Below are positions 7,939-16,434 of a stretch of 64,000 bases of DNA, one piece after another (position 1 is the first letter of the stretch; each line of letters begins with the position of its first letter). The notes under the pieces were generated by a model, which saw only the letters and a list, made by a program, of their open reading frames with translations, searched no databases and was not told where the DNA came from. Location of the stretch: positions 62,001 to 126,000 of the forward strand of contig JAEXFI010000034.1 in assembly GCA_023400235.1 (NCBI GenBank). Direction: 5' to 3'. Both the position numbers and the translations under genes were made by a program. Source of the stretch: Bacillota bacterium. GTDB taxonomy: Bacteria > Bacillota > Clostridia > Acetivibrionales > DSM-1351.

Positions 7939-9081
7939 ATGCTTAAAAACCTGATACATAAACTCAACATATACGAAAAATACAATAAGCTGGTAACGTA
8001 TGAAGGTAAGAGGATATTTGTCCGTACAGCATATACCTTGTCAGTATGTACTGTAGCTATTATTTTCATCTGGTATTGCGGAATAGTAAATCTCAGTTCC
8101 AAGCACCAGAAAAATGTGCTGCCGGAAATATTCATGCAGGATAGTGTTCAAGCAGCGCAGCAAAATATTACCCTTGCCGCCAAAAAACCAGAGACTATTG
8201 GCGGCAGTGTGACCGGCGGCAGTGTGACGAACGGTATTGTGACCGGTGGAGGCGTAATCCGCAGCACAGAGGCAGAAAACAGTAAAACCGGCAGTGATAG
8301 TGATAAGGCAGCCAGTGCTGTCAATAGCACCGGTTCCGCCATAATACCTAAAGCGCAGGTGAAGGCGCCGGAAAAAAAGGTTCAGGACACCGGGGCTGCA
8401 AAAGCTCAGACTGCGATGGATGTCCAAAAGGTTCAAAAACCCATTTACAAGGGTGCAAATACCACAAAGGTTGCACTTACCTTTGATGACGGCTATAATA
8501 AGCAAACCGTTATAAAGGTTCTGGATATACTTAAAAAAAATGATATTAAGTCCACCTTTTTTATTATAGGCAGTGTGTTGGACGACTATCCGGAGGTATG
8601 GAAGAGAGCTGTTTCAGAAGGCCATCAAATCTGTAACCACACCTTGAATCACGCGTCCCTTACCAAGCTTTCGGATCAGCAGGTGCGAAACGAAATAATG
8701 GGCTGGGAAACCAGCGTAAAAAAGTTTCTGGGTCAGGAATATCTGGACCGGATGAAGAAGGAATTCCCATATCTGAGGCTGCCGGGCGGCGGCGGCAACA
8801 AAAGCGACAGGATTCTGTCAATTGCTCAAAGCTGCGGCTATAAGGTCATAGCCTGGAACCTGGAAACCAACAGCAGCGTTATCAATCCTATGAAAAAAAA
8901 TCACACGGCTGCTGAGATTTCCGTAAAGATTGAACAGCATATTGTTAATAATTGCTCAAAGGGCTCAATCATTCTCCTTCATTTTAATAAATATGATATC
9001 CCCAGGCTGGAAGGGATTGTATCCGGCATCAAAAAAAGAGGCTACAGCATGAAAACCGTGACGGAGGTCATTGGTAACTGA
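7939..9081 (+). CDS. Membrane-anchored polysaccharide deacetylase (CE4/NodB domain)
   Basis: Removes acetyl groups from a cell-wall or capsule polymer (peptidoglycan or chitin-like). Residues 33-50 are an N-terminal membrane anchor; 85-170 form a low-complexity Ala/Thr/Gly linker with a GGSVTGGSVTNGIVTGGGV repeat; 175-375 are the NodB domain. CE4 motifs are present: TFDD at 181-184 (catalytic Asp and first metal Asp), NHTLNH at 233-238 (metal His pair), RLPGG at 280-284 and LLHF with His348. RLPGGGG departs from the usual RPPYG. The ATG at 7939 follows AAAAGGA. Immediately follows the CBM25-like gene; a TATAAT at 7901-7906 suggests its own promoter. Confidence 0.9.
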   Translation: MLKNLIHKLNIYEKYNKLVTYEGKRIFVRTAYTLSVCTVAIIFIWYCGIVNLSSKHQKNVLPEIFMQDSVQAAQQNITLAAKKPETIGGSVTGGSVTNGIVTGGGVIRSTEAENSKTGSDSDKAASAVNSTGSAIIPKAQVKAPEKKVQDTGAAKAQTAMDVQKVQKPIYKGANTTKVALTFDDGYNKQTVIKVLDILKKNDIKSTFFIIGSVLDDYPEVWKRAVSEGHQICNHTLNHASLTKLSDQQVRNEIMGWETSVKKFLGQEYLDRMKKEFPYLRLPGGGGNKSDRILSIAQSCGYKVIAWNLETNSSVINPMKKNHTAAEISVKIEQHIVNNCSKGSIILLHFNKYDIPRLEGIVSGIKKRGYSMKTVTEVIGN

Positions 9082-9148
9082 TACCACAAGAGTGGCAGAT
9101 TTCATAAATGATGTAATGAAAACATTTTTGATGAATAATATTAATTGG

Positions 9149-9177
9149 TTGAAACAGTATATAATGTATCATATAAT
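9149..9177 (+). promoter_or_regulatory. Sigma-A promoter of the ahcY-mtaD unit
   Basis: TTGAAA (9149-9154), 17-base spacer, TATAAT (9172-9177), 38 bases before the ahcY start. Confidence 0.75.
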
Positions 9178-9214
9178 TTTATGGTAAAACGAAAGAGGAC
9201 GGGGGTTAAAAAAT

Positions 9215-10462
9215 ATGAAAAGTGTTATACGTGATATTTCACTGGCTGACAAGGGAAAACAGAAAATTGAATGGGTTAGAAGTAATATGCCTATTCTGAG
9301 AAGCCTTGAGGAGGATTTCAGAGCCACAGCACCTTTTAAGGGAGTACGGGTGGTTGTGTCGGTTCACCTTGAAGCAAAAACCGCGTACCTTGCAAAATTA
9401 TTTGCAATTGGTGGCGGAGAAGTTTCCGTTACAGGTAGCAATCCTCTCTCAACTCAGGATGATGTAGCTGCCGGCCTTGTTGCAGACGGTCTTGATGTAT
9501 ATGCATGGTATAATTCCACCAAGGAGGAATATGAGGAGCATCTGAACCTGGCTCTTGGATATAAGCCAAATATAATAATTGATGATGGAGGAGATCTTGT
9601 CAATCTTCTGCACACCACCAGAAAAGAACTGATCCCTCATATTATGGGGGGCTGCGAAGAAACCACAACGGGAGTGCTGCGTCTTAAAGCCATGGAAAAG
9701 GAAGGCGTGCTTAAATTTCCCATGATTGCTGTTAATAACGCAAACTGCAAATATCTTTTTGACAACAGATATGGCACAGGACAATCAGTATGGGATGGTA
9801 TAAACAGAACCACAAATCTTATTGTAGCAGGCAAAAATGTTGTTGTTGCCGGCTATGGCTGGTGTGGCAAGGGGATAGCCATGAGAGCCAAGGGCTTCGG
9901 TGCGGATGTGATAGTCACTGAGATTGATCCCATAAAGGCTGCGGAAGCATTAATGGACGGCTACAAGGTTATGAAAATGACCGAGGCTGCAAAGGTGGGA
10001 GATATCTTCATCACAGTTACTGGCTGCCGTGATGTTATAACCCAGGAGCATTTCAAGCATATGAAGGATGGCGCTATATTATGTAATGCGGGCCATTTTG
10101 ATGTTGAGGTTTCGGTTGAACAGCTTGAAAGGCTTGCTGTTGAAAAGCAGGAGCAGAGAAAGAACATAATGGGCTATAAAATGGACAATGGCAGGTGGAT
10201 AAATCTGCTGGCGGAAGGAAGGCTGGTTAATCTTGCGGCAGGAGACGGACATCCAGCCGAGATAATGGATATGAGCTTTGCATTACAGGCATTGTCTGCA
10301 AAATACATGCTTAAAAATTTCCGTAAGCTTGGAAACAAGGTTATCGATGTACCTGCGGAGCTTGACGTGGCTGTGGCAGAGATGAAGCTTAAATCTTGGG
10401 GAGTTAAGATTGACAAGCTGTCCAGAGAACAGAAGAAATACCTTAACAGTTGGGCGGAATAA
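9215..10462 (+). CDS. ahcY: Adenosylhomocysteinase (S-adenosylhomocysteine hydrolase)
   Basis: Splits S-adenosylhomocysteine into adenosine and homocysteine using bound NAD, removing the product inhibitor of methyltransferases. GCEETTTGV at 146-154 contains substrate-binding residues, and GYGWCGKG at 213-220 is the NAD loop (the usual GYGDVGKG with W-C for D-V). At 415 residues it matches the short Thermotoga/Clostridia form that lacks the eukaryotic insert. The ATG follows GGACGGGGG. It is followed by a cyclic deaminase of the MTA/SAH type, so the pair covers two routes for SAH. Confidence 0.92.
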   Translation: MKSVIRDISLADKGKQKIEWVRSNMPILRSLEEDFRATAPFKGVRVVVSVHLEAKTAYLAKLFAIGGGEVSVTGSNPLSTQDDVAAGLVADGLDVYAWYNSTKEEYEEHLNLALGYKPNIIIDDGGDLVNLLHTTRKELIPHIMGGCEETTTGVLRLKAMEKEGVLKFPMIAVNNANCKYLFDNRYGTGQSVWDGINRTTNLIVAGKNVVVAGYGWCGKGIAMRAKGFGADVIVTEIDPIKAAEALMDGYKVMKMTEAAKVGDIFITVTGCRDVITQEHFKHMKDGAILCNAGHFDVEVSVEQLERLAVEKQEQRKNIMGYKMDNGRWINLLAEGRLVNLAAGDGHPAEIMDMSFALQALSAKYMLKNFRKLGNKVIDVPAELDVAVAEMKLKSWGVKIDKLSREQKKYLNSWAE

Positions 10463-10473
10463 GCGGAGGCACA

Positions 10474-11781
10474 ATGAAGCTGGATTTATTAATAAAAAAT
10501 GTTGATTTAATAACCATGGATGACCGGAATATGGTCATCCATGGCGGTTTTCTTGGAATTTCAGCCGGAAGAATAAGCTACCTTTCTCAAAAACCACCTG
10601 AAAATGCTGTATATAAACAGGAACTTGACGGGCAGGGCATGCTTGCCATGCCTGGGCTTGTTAATACACATACCCACAGTGCAATGACTCTCATGAGAAA
10701 TTATGCCGATGATATGGCACTGGAATCCTGGCTGTTTAATAATATTTTTCCGGTTGAAGCAAAGCTTACAGACAAGGACGTATACTGGGGTACGATGCTG
10801 GGTATTGCTGAAATGCTCAGGTCTGGAGTCACAGCTTTTGCAGACATGTATATGTTTATGGATGAGGTAGCCCGTGCTGTCACAGAGACAGGCATAAAGG
10901 CAAATCTCTGCAAAAGCCCTGTTCAGTTTTTTGAAGGCGGAGAGTTAAAGCGTCTGGACAAAAGCCAGGGAACCATTGACTACTACAACCAATATCACAA
11001 CAGCGCCCAGGGCCGTATAAAGGTTTTCGTGGAAATTCACTCCACCTACATGTTCAATGAAAGGACTCTGACAAATGCAGCCGCCCTGGCAAAGCAGCTA
11101 AATACAGGCATTCATATCCACCTCTTGGAAACAACTGCCGAGGTGGAATCCAGCAGGAGGGATTATGGTATGACCTCTGTTGAAATCTGTGAGAAAACAG
11201 GAGTACTGGACGTTCCGGTACTGGCGGCCCATTGTGTGCATCTTACGGACAGTGACCTGGAGATACTAAAGAAAAAGGGAGTAAACGTGGCTCACAACCC
11301 CACAAGCAATCTGAAGCTGGGGAGTGGTATCGCCAGGATACCGGAAATGCTTGAAAGGGGCATAAATGTGTGTCTTGGTACTGATGGGGCGGCCAGCAAC
11401 AACAACCTTAACATGTTTGAGGAAATGAACCTGGCGGCACTTGTGCATAAGGGCGCGGCCATGGACCCACAGCTGATGAAGGCAGACACAGTTTTGAAAA
11501 TGGGAACCATAAACGGTGCAAAAGCCCTTGGCTTTGAAGATACCGGCGTGCTCGCTGAGGGTATGAAGGCTGATGTTATTCTGATTGACACGGATAAGCC
11601 TCACTTTTATCCAAGGAACAATCCCTTGTCCACAGCAGTATATTCCGCCCAGGCAGCGGATGTGGATACTGTGCTTGTAGATGGAAACATACTTATGAGA
11701 AACAGACAGTTTACCGGAATTGATGAAGAAAAAATAAAGTATGAGGTACATGCTTTGTCCCAAAGGCTTCTTAGCAGGTAA
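10474..11781 (+). CDS. mtaD: 5-methylthioadenosine/S-adenosylhomocysteine deaminase (amidohydrolase)
   Basis: A metal-dependent amidohydrolase expected to deaminate SAH and/or methylthioadenosine to the inosyl forms. Metal ligands are visible: HTH at 66-68, His216 in HIHLLET, His253 in AAHCVH and Asp304 in GTDGAASNN. The frame continues back to 10450, but GCGGAGGC between 10463 and 10470 places the start at ATG 10474, 11 bases after the ahcY stop. The coupling with ahcY supports the SAH assignment; a guanine or chlorohydrolase-type substrate cannot be excluded by motif alone. Confidence 0.85.
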   Translation: MKLDLLIKNVDLITMDDRNMVIHGGFLGISAGRISYLSQKPPENAVYKQELDGQGMLAMPGLVNTHTHSAMTLMRNYADDMALESWLFNNIFPVEAKLTDKDVYWGTMLGIAEMLRSGVTAFADMYMFMDEVARAVTETGIKANLCKSPVQFFEGGELKRLDKSQGTIDYYNQYHNSAQGRIKVFVEIHSTYMFNERTLTNAAALAKQLNTGIHIHLLETTAEVESSRRDYGMTSVEICEKTGVLDVPVLAAHCVHLTDSDLEILKKKGVNVAHNPTSNLKLGSGIARIPEMLERGINVCLGTDGAASNNNLNMFEEMNLAALVHKGAAMDPQLMKADTVLKMGTINGAKALGFEDTGVLAEGMKADVILIDTDKPHFYPRNNPLSTAVYSAQAADVDTVLVDGNILMRNRQFTGIDEEKIKYEVHALSQRLLSR

Positions 11782-11821
11782 TCATTAACGGGTGACATAA
11801 TAATCAAATAATTATATAATT

Positions 11822-11854
11822 AAACCCTGGCAGTGTTTGTTGTCAGGGTTTTTG
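11822..11854 (+). terminator. Intrinsic terminator after mtaD
   Basis: Arms AAACCCTG (11822-11829) and CAGGGTTT (11844-11851), followed by TT and GCATTG. Confidence 0.75.
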
Positions 11855-11941
11855 CATTGTCAAAAAATACATAAAGGGTTTTAGGTGTAAACGTCAAATA
11901 TTATTCAGGGTAGATAAACTAATGAGCATGGGGGAACTACA

Positions 11942-12259
11942 ATGTCGGTAACTTTGAGCATATGGTCAACTAAGCAGGGAGAAATACGGAGGTTTTTGCA
12001 CAGCTTCTATCAGAAGGATTTGAAAAATGAAGAATTTTCCCGCCGCTGGGTAGGGAATTTTTATAATCCAATGGATTCCATTGATATGATAAGCGCGTTA
12101 ATGGATAATTTTGAAAAGTATCAGGTAACCTTATACATACATATGGAAAATGGATATTTACATAAAATCACAGAAAGCAATTATGACGACGTTATTAAAG
12201 GCCTGATTGGAATATACTATCTGCCGGTGGAATGTGATACGGGACTTGAGGTTTCCTGA
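11942..12259 (+). CDS. Small conserved-looking protein, unknown
   Basis: A 105-residue soluble protein starting at ATG after GGGGGAAC. It has a mixed alpha/beta composition with aromatic runs (FSRRWVGNFYNP, GLIGIYYLP) and no signal, membrane segment or recognised motif. I do not recognise it. It stands alone between a terminator and the next promoter. Confidence 0.6.
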   Translation: MSVTLSIWSTKQGEIRRFLHSFYQKDLKNEEFSRRWVGNFYNPMDSIDMISALMDNFEKYQVTLYIHMENGYLHKITESNYDDVIKGLIGIYYLPVECDTGLEVS

Positions 12260-12331
12260 TTTATCGGACCTGAGCTTCATACTTAAGGCTTAAAAATGAA
12301 TAAAAAGTCTTATTTCTATTTTGGTGCATTA

Positions 12332-12340
12332 TGATATAAT
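12332..12340 (+). promoter_or_regulatory. Extended -10 promoter
   Basis: TGATATAAT: perfect -10 at 12335-12340 with the TG extension, no good -35, about 20-35 bases before the next gene's possible starts. Confidence 0.45.
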
Positions 12341-12361
12341 AACACTGATAAATGAGGGCTC

Positions 12362-12802
12362 ATGGAGGATATGCAGATGGAGCAGGAGCAGCACGATACT
12401 GTAGTTGACATAAACGCAGAAGGCAGCCAGAGCAATAAAAACAGCAATACTGATACTGTTTCGCCAATATATTACGGGGGACAACAGCGTTTGCCAGGTG
12501 AAACCCGGCAGGTGACCGGACTTGAAAGACAGCTTCTGTTGAACAATTACTCTTCCGCCTCAGGTAAAAGTCTGATGAGCAACTGGTCAAAAACCTTTCT
12601 TTGTGCATTGTCTGTTATCGTTCCGGGTATCGGGCAGGTAACGGGACTTATAGCCGGACTGGTTTTGGTTGCAAACGACTGTGACTCGGATAGAAGGTCT
12701 TTTGGGGCGGCACTGTTGACGGTATCGCTGATAGTTTTTGTAATTCAACTGATATTCTGGTTCTTGCTGGCATTGTCTCTGGGGCCGGACTTGAGCTTTT
12801 AG
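12362..12802 (+). CDS. Small membrane protein with acidic N-terminus, unknown
   Basis: A 146-residue protein. The first 75 residues are polar and Gln/Asn/Asp-rich. Residues about 78-100 (FLCALSVIVPGIGQVTGLIAG) and 112-138 are two membrane segments joined by the acidic loop DCDSDRRS. The PGIGQ hairpin recalls TM2-type small membrane proteins, but the match is weak. The start is ambiguous: the ATG at 12362 has little Shine-Dalgarno support, while GGAGG at 12364-12368 could serve ATGs at 12371 or 12377. Confidence 0.55.
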   Translation: MEDMQMEQEQHDTVVDINAEGSQSNKNSNTDTVSPIYYGGQQRLPGETRQVTGLERQLLLNNYSSASGKSLMSNWSKTFLCALSVIVPGIGQVTGLIAGLVLVANDCDSDRRSFGAALLTVSLIVFVIQLIFWFLLALSLGPDLSF

Positions 12803-12945
12803 CAGCCTTGGGAATGAAGATGTTATAAGGGTTAGATAGCTGAATATGGATTTCAGCGGACTTACAGTGCTGTATTATGGCAGCTTCATGGCAGTATCAG
12901 GGCAGTTTTATAAAAGAAAGGAAGTAGGGCATAATAAAAAGCGAA

Positions 12946-13503
12946 ATGCGAAAGCAATACCTTGGGTTGAGAGACAGCTTGGAGGTCAGTGAGCGGATTA
13001 ACCGGTCTGAAGGTATATATTGCAGGTTAACGGCTGTGCAGGCTGTTGTTGAAGCCCGGAACATTATGTGCTTTGTCAGCTTTGGAAGTGAGGTTCACAC
13101 CCATGGACTTATAAAAAGCTGGCTTTCTCAAGGGAAAAAGGTGAGTGTTCCCTGTCTTGAAAAGCATAAGACCGGCAGCGGTCGGATGCATGCCGTTCAA
13201 ATTAGTGATTTCAGCCAACTGGAGGCCAGAGGCAGCTTTGGCATACTGGAGCCGCTTTTGGCTGAAAGTGATATTGTCAGTCCACAGGAGCATGATGTTA
13301 TAATAGTCCCAGGAAGTGTCTTTGATGAAAATAGGAACCGGATGGGATATGGGGGTGGCTTCTATGACAGCTATCTCACAGGTATATCTGAAAACTGTGT
13401 GAAAATAGGTGTTTGCTTTGATTTTCAGGTCCTAGCTGATATTCCTCACGAAAGCCATGATATACCTTTGGATTTAATTGTTACCGAAAAAAGAACAATA
13501 TAA
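12946..13503 (+). CDS. 5-formyltetrahydrofolate cyclo-ligase
   Basis: Converts 5-formyl-THF to 5,10-methenyl-THF with ATP. The family signature GYGGGFYDSYL starts at residue 134, preceded by VPGSVFDENRNRMG; the length (185) is normal. The first methionine (12946) lies 16 bases after the nearest Shine-Dalgarno-like GTAGGG, and the in-frame codons just upstream are ATA-ATA-AAA-AGC-GAA, which would give the more typical family start IKSEMRKQYL. An in-frame TAG at 12925 limits extension. I annotate ATG 12946 but note that a non-standard ATA start is possible. Confidence 0.88.
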   Translation: MRKQYLGLRDSLEVSERINRSEGIYCRLTAVQAVVEARNIMCFVSFGSEVHTHGLIKSWLSQGKKVSVPCLEKHKTGSGRMHAVQISDFSQLEARGSFGILEPLLAESDIVSPQEHDVIIVPGSVFDENRNRMGYGGGFYDSYLTGISENCVKIGVCFDFQVLADIPHESHDIPLDLIVTEKRTI

Positions 13504-13874
13504 ATTAGAAAGTAATAAAAATAAATCTAATAATAACTATAATATAAAACATGGCTGGTATATGTGTTTAATATTACTTTTATCTGTGTTTTTTAAGCAA
13601 ATAGCATATTTGGTAAAGATGGTAAGTATATTTAATATTATTTCAACCTGGCGGGTTCTCATATTTTTTAGATTTTATCGCCGTGCCAATTATAAAAATC
13701 AGCATTGCAGTTTTAATTTTCATATTTTTAAATACAAATCGTGTTAAGCAATTTTGCTTTGCTAATAATAAATACTTTGTACGGCAGTTTGTTATTACCA
13801 TGTTAATTGGTACTTTTCTTGGAGCAGTAAATATTATTAATTACTTTTACTCTATGTTTTTACTCACGTAAAAG
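13504..13874. other. AT-rich stretch without a supported gene
   Basis: Two overlapping open frames (13478-13747 and 13683-13871, plus strand) encode hydrophobic peptides, but neither has a Shine-Dalgarno site and they lie in different frames. They could be a decayed membrane-protein gene. The stretch ends in a strong bidirectional terminator. Confidence 0.45.
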
Positions 13875-13906
13875 ACACCCACCTGACCTTCCGGTCAGGT
13901 GGGTGT
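13875..13906. terminator. Strong bidirectional terminator
   Basis: Perfect 14-bp stem: arms 13875-13888 and 13893-13906, loop TTCC, with T-rich 3' flank on both strands. Serves the upstream plus-strand genes and the minus-strand GH9 gene. Confidence 0.85.
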
Positions 13907-13948
13907 TTTGCATAATACATATTGATTTTCAAACCCTGTTACATCGGA

Positions 13949-16291
13949 CTAAAACTGGAACTGCCCCAGCAGGAAGCCCTTGAGCTTGATTAAATCCAGA
14001 GCGTCAACTGAATCGCTGGAGTCTACGTCTGCCGCCTTCAGATTGTCACCGGTCAAAAGCTTGATTTCCAGAAGATGACTCTTTAAGAGCATTAAATCCA
14101 GTGCATTTACTTCCTTATCACCGTTTACATCACCCTTCATGATTTGAGAAGGAGTCTCAGGCTTGGTTCCATCGGGTTCAATACCTCCTACCAGGACACC
14201 CTTGTCGTAAACGCAGATGTTGTCAGTTCTGGCGGGTACTCCCGTCCAGTTGCTGTCCTGAATCTTCAGTCCCTGATAGCTCCAGTCGTCGGTGGGATTC
14301 CAGGAGTTCTGCCAGGCATAGGTACCCAGCGCAAACTGGTACTTCTTGTTGGAATTGGCTATTGCATAGCCATCCCAGGTTACTTCAACGTAGTAGATCT
14401 TATTGGTTCCAAGTTTTGTACTGTTATATTTTAGGGGCCCTGAGAATACAGCGTTGAAATCGGTTTCTGCATCAGTCTGGTCGTAGAGTTCCCTCATTTC
14501 AATACTGTTTGGTTCCAGGGAGGACATTCCGGTCGCATCGAAATAGTACCTAACTGAAATATTCTTTGAAGTCTTGGCAGCATCCGAATTAACATAGATG
14601 GTTACCTCTGTTGCTTTTGGTCCGTCGGACTGCTTGATATCCACACCAAAGGCATCCACCCAGTAGGAATTTCCGCCTTCTTCACCACCGCCCTGTTCTT
14701 CAGGCGGGAAATCAGGTGTCACCTGCATGGAGGAATCGCCGAAGTACCTGTACAGACCTGCACATGCGCCCACAAATGCCGCATTGTAGTCAATGGTTAC
14801 TTCGTTATAAACATAATCGGAGGTGACATCCTTGTGCTCGTCCTTTGAACCGGGTCCTCCCACCAGCGCGCCGTAAAGCACGTGTTTATGAGGTGCGGGA
14901 TCTTCACATCTGGACAAGCCCGAAGCTGCCCTGTGATGTGGGAATTTGACGGAAATGTCGCTGAAGCCTACTATATAGCAGCGGTTTAAGGGATTGTTGC
15001 CCATTAGGTACTGCATCTGAGATTTAGCCCATTGGCTGTACTTTGAGGGAGTATCTCCGTGGTGCTTGTCATATACCAGGGCCAGAAGCTGGGTCGCTGT
15101 ATTGTATCTTGCAGAACCCCACTGGTTGAGAAAGCCATAGCCGCCAGGTGTAATGGTTACATTCTGACCTGATATCCAGCCGTCAACCGTTTTGGCTATC
15201 TGACTCCAGAAATTGATTTCTTCATAGGGACTTTTGTTCGTAGCGGCCTTGTACCTGTCCTCCAGAACCTGTCCGTTTTTATCGATCAAATCATCAATCT
15301 CAGCAAGCAGGCAGGCAGTACCCGACCACACATCATTCCAGCAATGTGTCCAGCAGGAAGGTGCATAATAATCAAAGTACTTGAGTACCTCACTTAGATA
15401 GTGGTCATCCCTTGTTGCCAGATAAAGCCAGGAACCTGCCCAGCAATAGTCATCCTGCCATTTGGAGGAAGTGTAGTAGCCCTTTGGTCCGTCTGCATTG
15501 CAGGATTTTGTAGGGCATCTCTCTGCGAATTCAAACAGTGCCTTTGCATATTTAAGGCATTTTGCAGCGTATTGGGGGTCTTCATCCTTAAAGTTCATAT
15601 AATTCACCGCCAGAGAAGCAGAGGCGGCAGCTACGCAGTCTGTTGAGGGCATTTCATCTGTGGCAAACCAGCCTCTTCTGAACATGTCATCATTTTCAGG
15701 TGAACCCCAGAAAGCGTGATCCACATCGCCGTCCCCTACCTGGTAGCAGAAGGCAATTGCTTTTCCTGTACCGTCAAGGAAGGTACACCTCATAAAATAG
15801 TCATTGAAATATCTGAGAAGGGTCTTGGCATGCTCAGCCTGTCCGGTGGTCTCGTATTGCTGTCTGAATTCATAAAAGCCCCAGCCAAGTGTGGAACCGG
15901 AGTAGGCTTCCGGCATACCGAATTTTACATGGTCTCCGGCATCGTGAAAGCCGCCCGAAACATCAACAGTACCGTCACCGTCCGGGTCCAGTACGCTTTT
16001 ATTTTTTGTTATAAAGCTCTGGGTCATATTCGTATTGGTTGGGTCAAGGGGGAGCTTTGCATCATAGGTATGACAATCGTCTCTCCATTTGTATTGCCCG
16101 TTTTCCTTGACACCTGTGCCGCACATATTTGCATCATAGAAATACTGTGAGTACTGCAAAGCCTTTGCATAATTATAATCTATTCCTGCTGCGCTGACGT
16201 TCAGACTGCCGGCAGGAAGGGCCATAACTGTGAGCATAACCGCACTGAGGACAGTACAGCCGGCCTTTTTTAAATAATTTAACACTTTCAT
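13949..16291 (-). CDS. Cellulosomal GH9 endoglucanase with CBM3c and dockerin
   Basis: A secreted cellulase expected to join the cellulosome. A signal peptide (1-35) leads into the GH9 module (about 38-520). DAGDH at 117-121 supplies the base Asp pair, PHHRAASG at 451-458 is the His motif, and Glu497 in YNEVTIDYNA is the proton donor. After a Gly/Glu linker (530-540) comes a CBM3 module (541-690), of the 3c type by its position next to GH9. The type I dockerin (719-778) has two Ca-binding repeats, DVNGDKEVNALD and DVDSSDSVDALD; both recognition pairs are Ala-Leu, as in C. cellulolyticum dockerins and unlike the Ser-Thr of C. thermocellum. The layout equals the Cel9G/Cel9H/Cel9J type. ATG follows AAGGAAG. 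Lies downstream of the GH26 gene on the same strand. Confidence 0.95.
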   Translation of the reverse strand: MKVLNYLKKAGCTVLSAVMLTVMALPAGSLNVSAAGIDYNYAKALQYSQYFYDANMCGTGVKENGQYKWRDDCHTYDAKLPLDPTNTNMTQSFITKNKSVLDPDGDGTVDVSGGFHDAGDHVKFGMPEAYSGSTLGWGFYEFRQQYETTGQAEHAKTLLRYFNDYFMRCTFLDGTGKAIAFCYQVGDGDVDHAFWGSPENDDMFRRGWFATDEMPSTDCVAAASASLAVNYMNFKDEDPQYAAKCLKYAKALFEFAERCPTKSCNADGPKGYYTSSKWQDDYCWAGSWLYLATRDDHYLSEVLKYFDYYAPSCWTHCWNDVWSGTACLLAEIDDLIDKNGQVLEDRYKAATNKSPYEEINFWSQIAKTVDGWISGQNVTITPGGYGFLNQWGSARYNTATQLLALVYDKHHGDTPSKYSQWAKSQMQYLMGNNPLNRCYIVGFSDISVKFPHHRAASGLSRCEDPAPHKHVLYGALVGGPGSKDEHKDVTSDYVYNEVTIDYNAAFVGACAGLYRYFGDSSMQVTPDFPPEEQGGGEEGGNSYWVDAFGVDIKQSDGPKATEVTIYVNSDAAKTSKNISVRYYFDATGMSSLEPNSIEMRELYDQTDAETDFNAVFSGPLKYNSTKLGTNKIYYVEVTWDGYAIANSNKKYQFALGTYAWQNSWNPTDDWSYQGLKIQDSNWTGVPARTDNICVYDKGVLVGGIEPDGTKPETPSQIMKGDVNGDKEVNALDLMLLKSHLLEIKLLTGDNLKAADVDSSDSVDALDLIKLKGFLLGQFQF

Positions 16292-16392
16292 GCTGTTTCT
16301 TCCTTTCTTTTATTAAAGTTGTTTTTTTAAACTCTGGAATATAAGGCTTTTGGCCTTGGGGGAGGAAAGAATGGGGGCATATGGTATATGTA

Positions 16393-16424
16393 AAATATGC
16401 TGCTTAGTGTAAATATGCTGCTTA
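16393..16424. repeat. Direct repeat between GH26 and GH9 genes
   Basis: AAATATGCTGCTTA occurs at 16393-16406 and again at 16411-16424, an 18-bp period, in the 143-base gap. It may be regulatory or a small duplication. Confidence 0.6.
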
Positions 16425-16434
16425 CTTAAAATAA

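Noticed and set aside
8041..8505. 154-codon minus-strand open frame
   Set aside because: Antisense to the deacetylase linker and NodB domain; Thr/Ala-rich reverse of a low-complexity linker.
13478..13871. Two overlapping hydrophobic open frames
   Set aside because: Different frames, no Shine-Dalgarno sites, AT-rich; at best a decayed gene.
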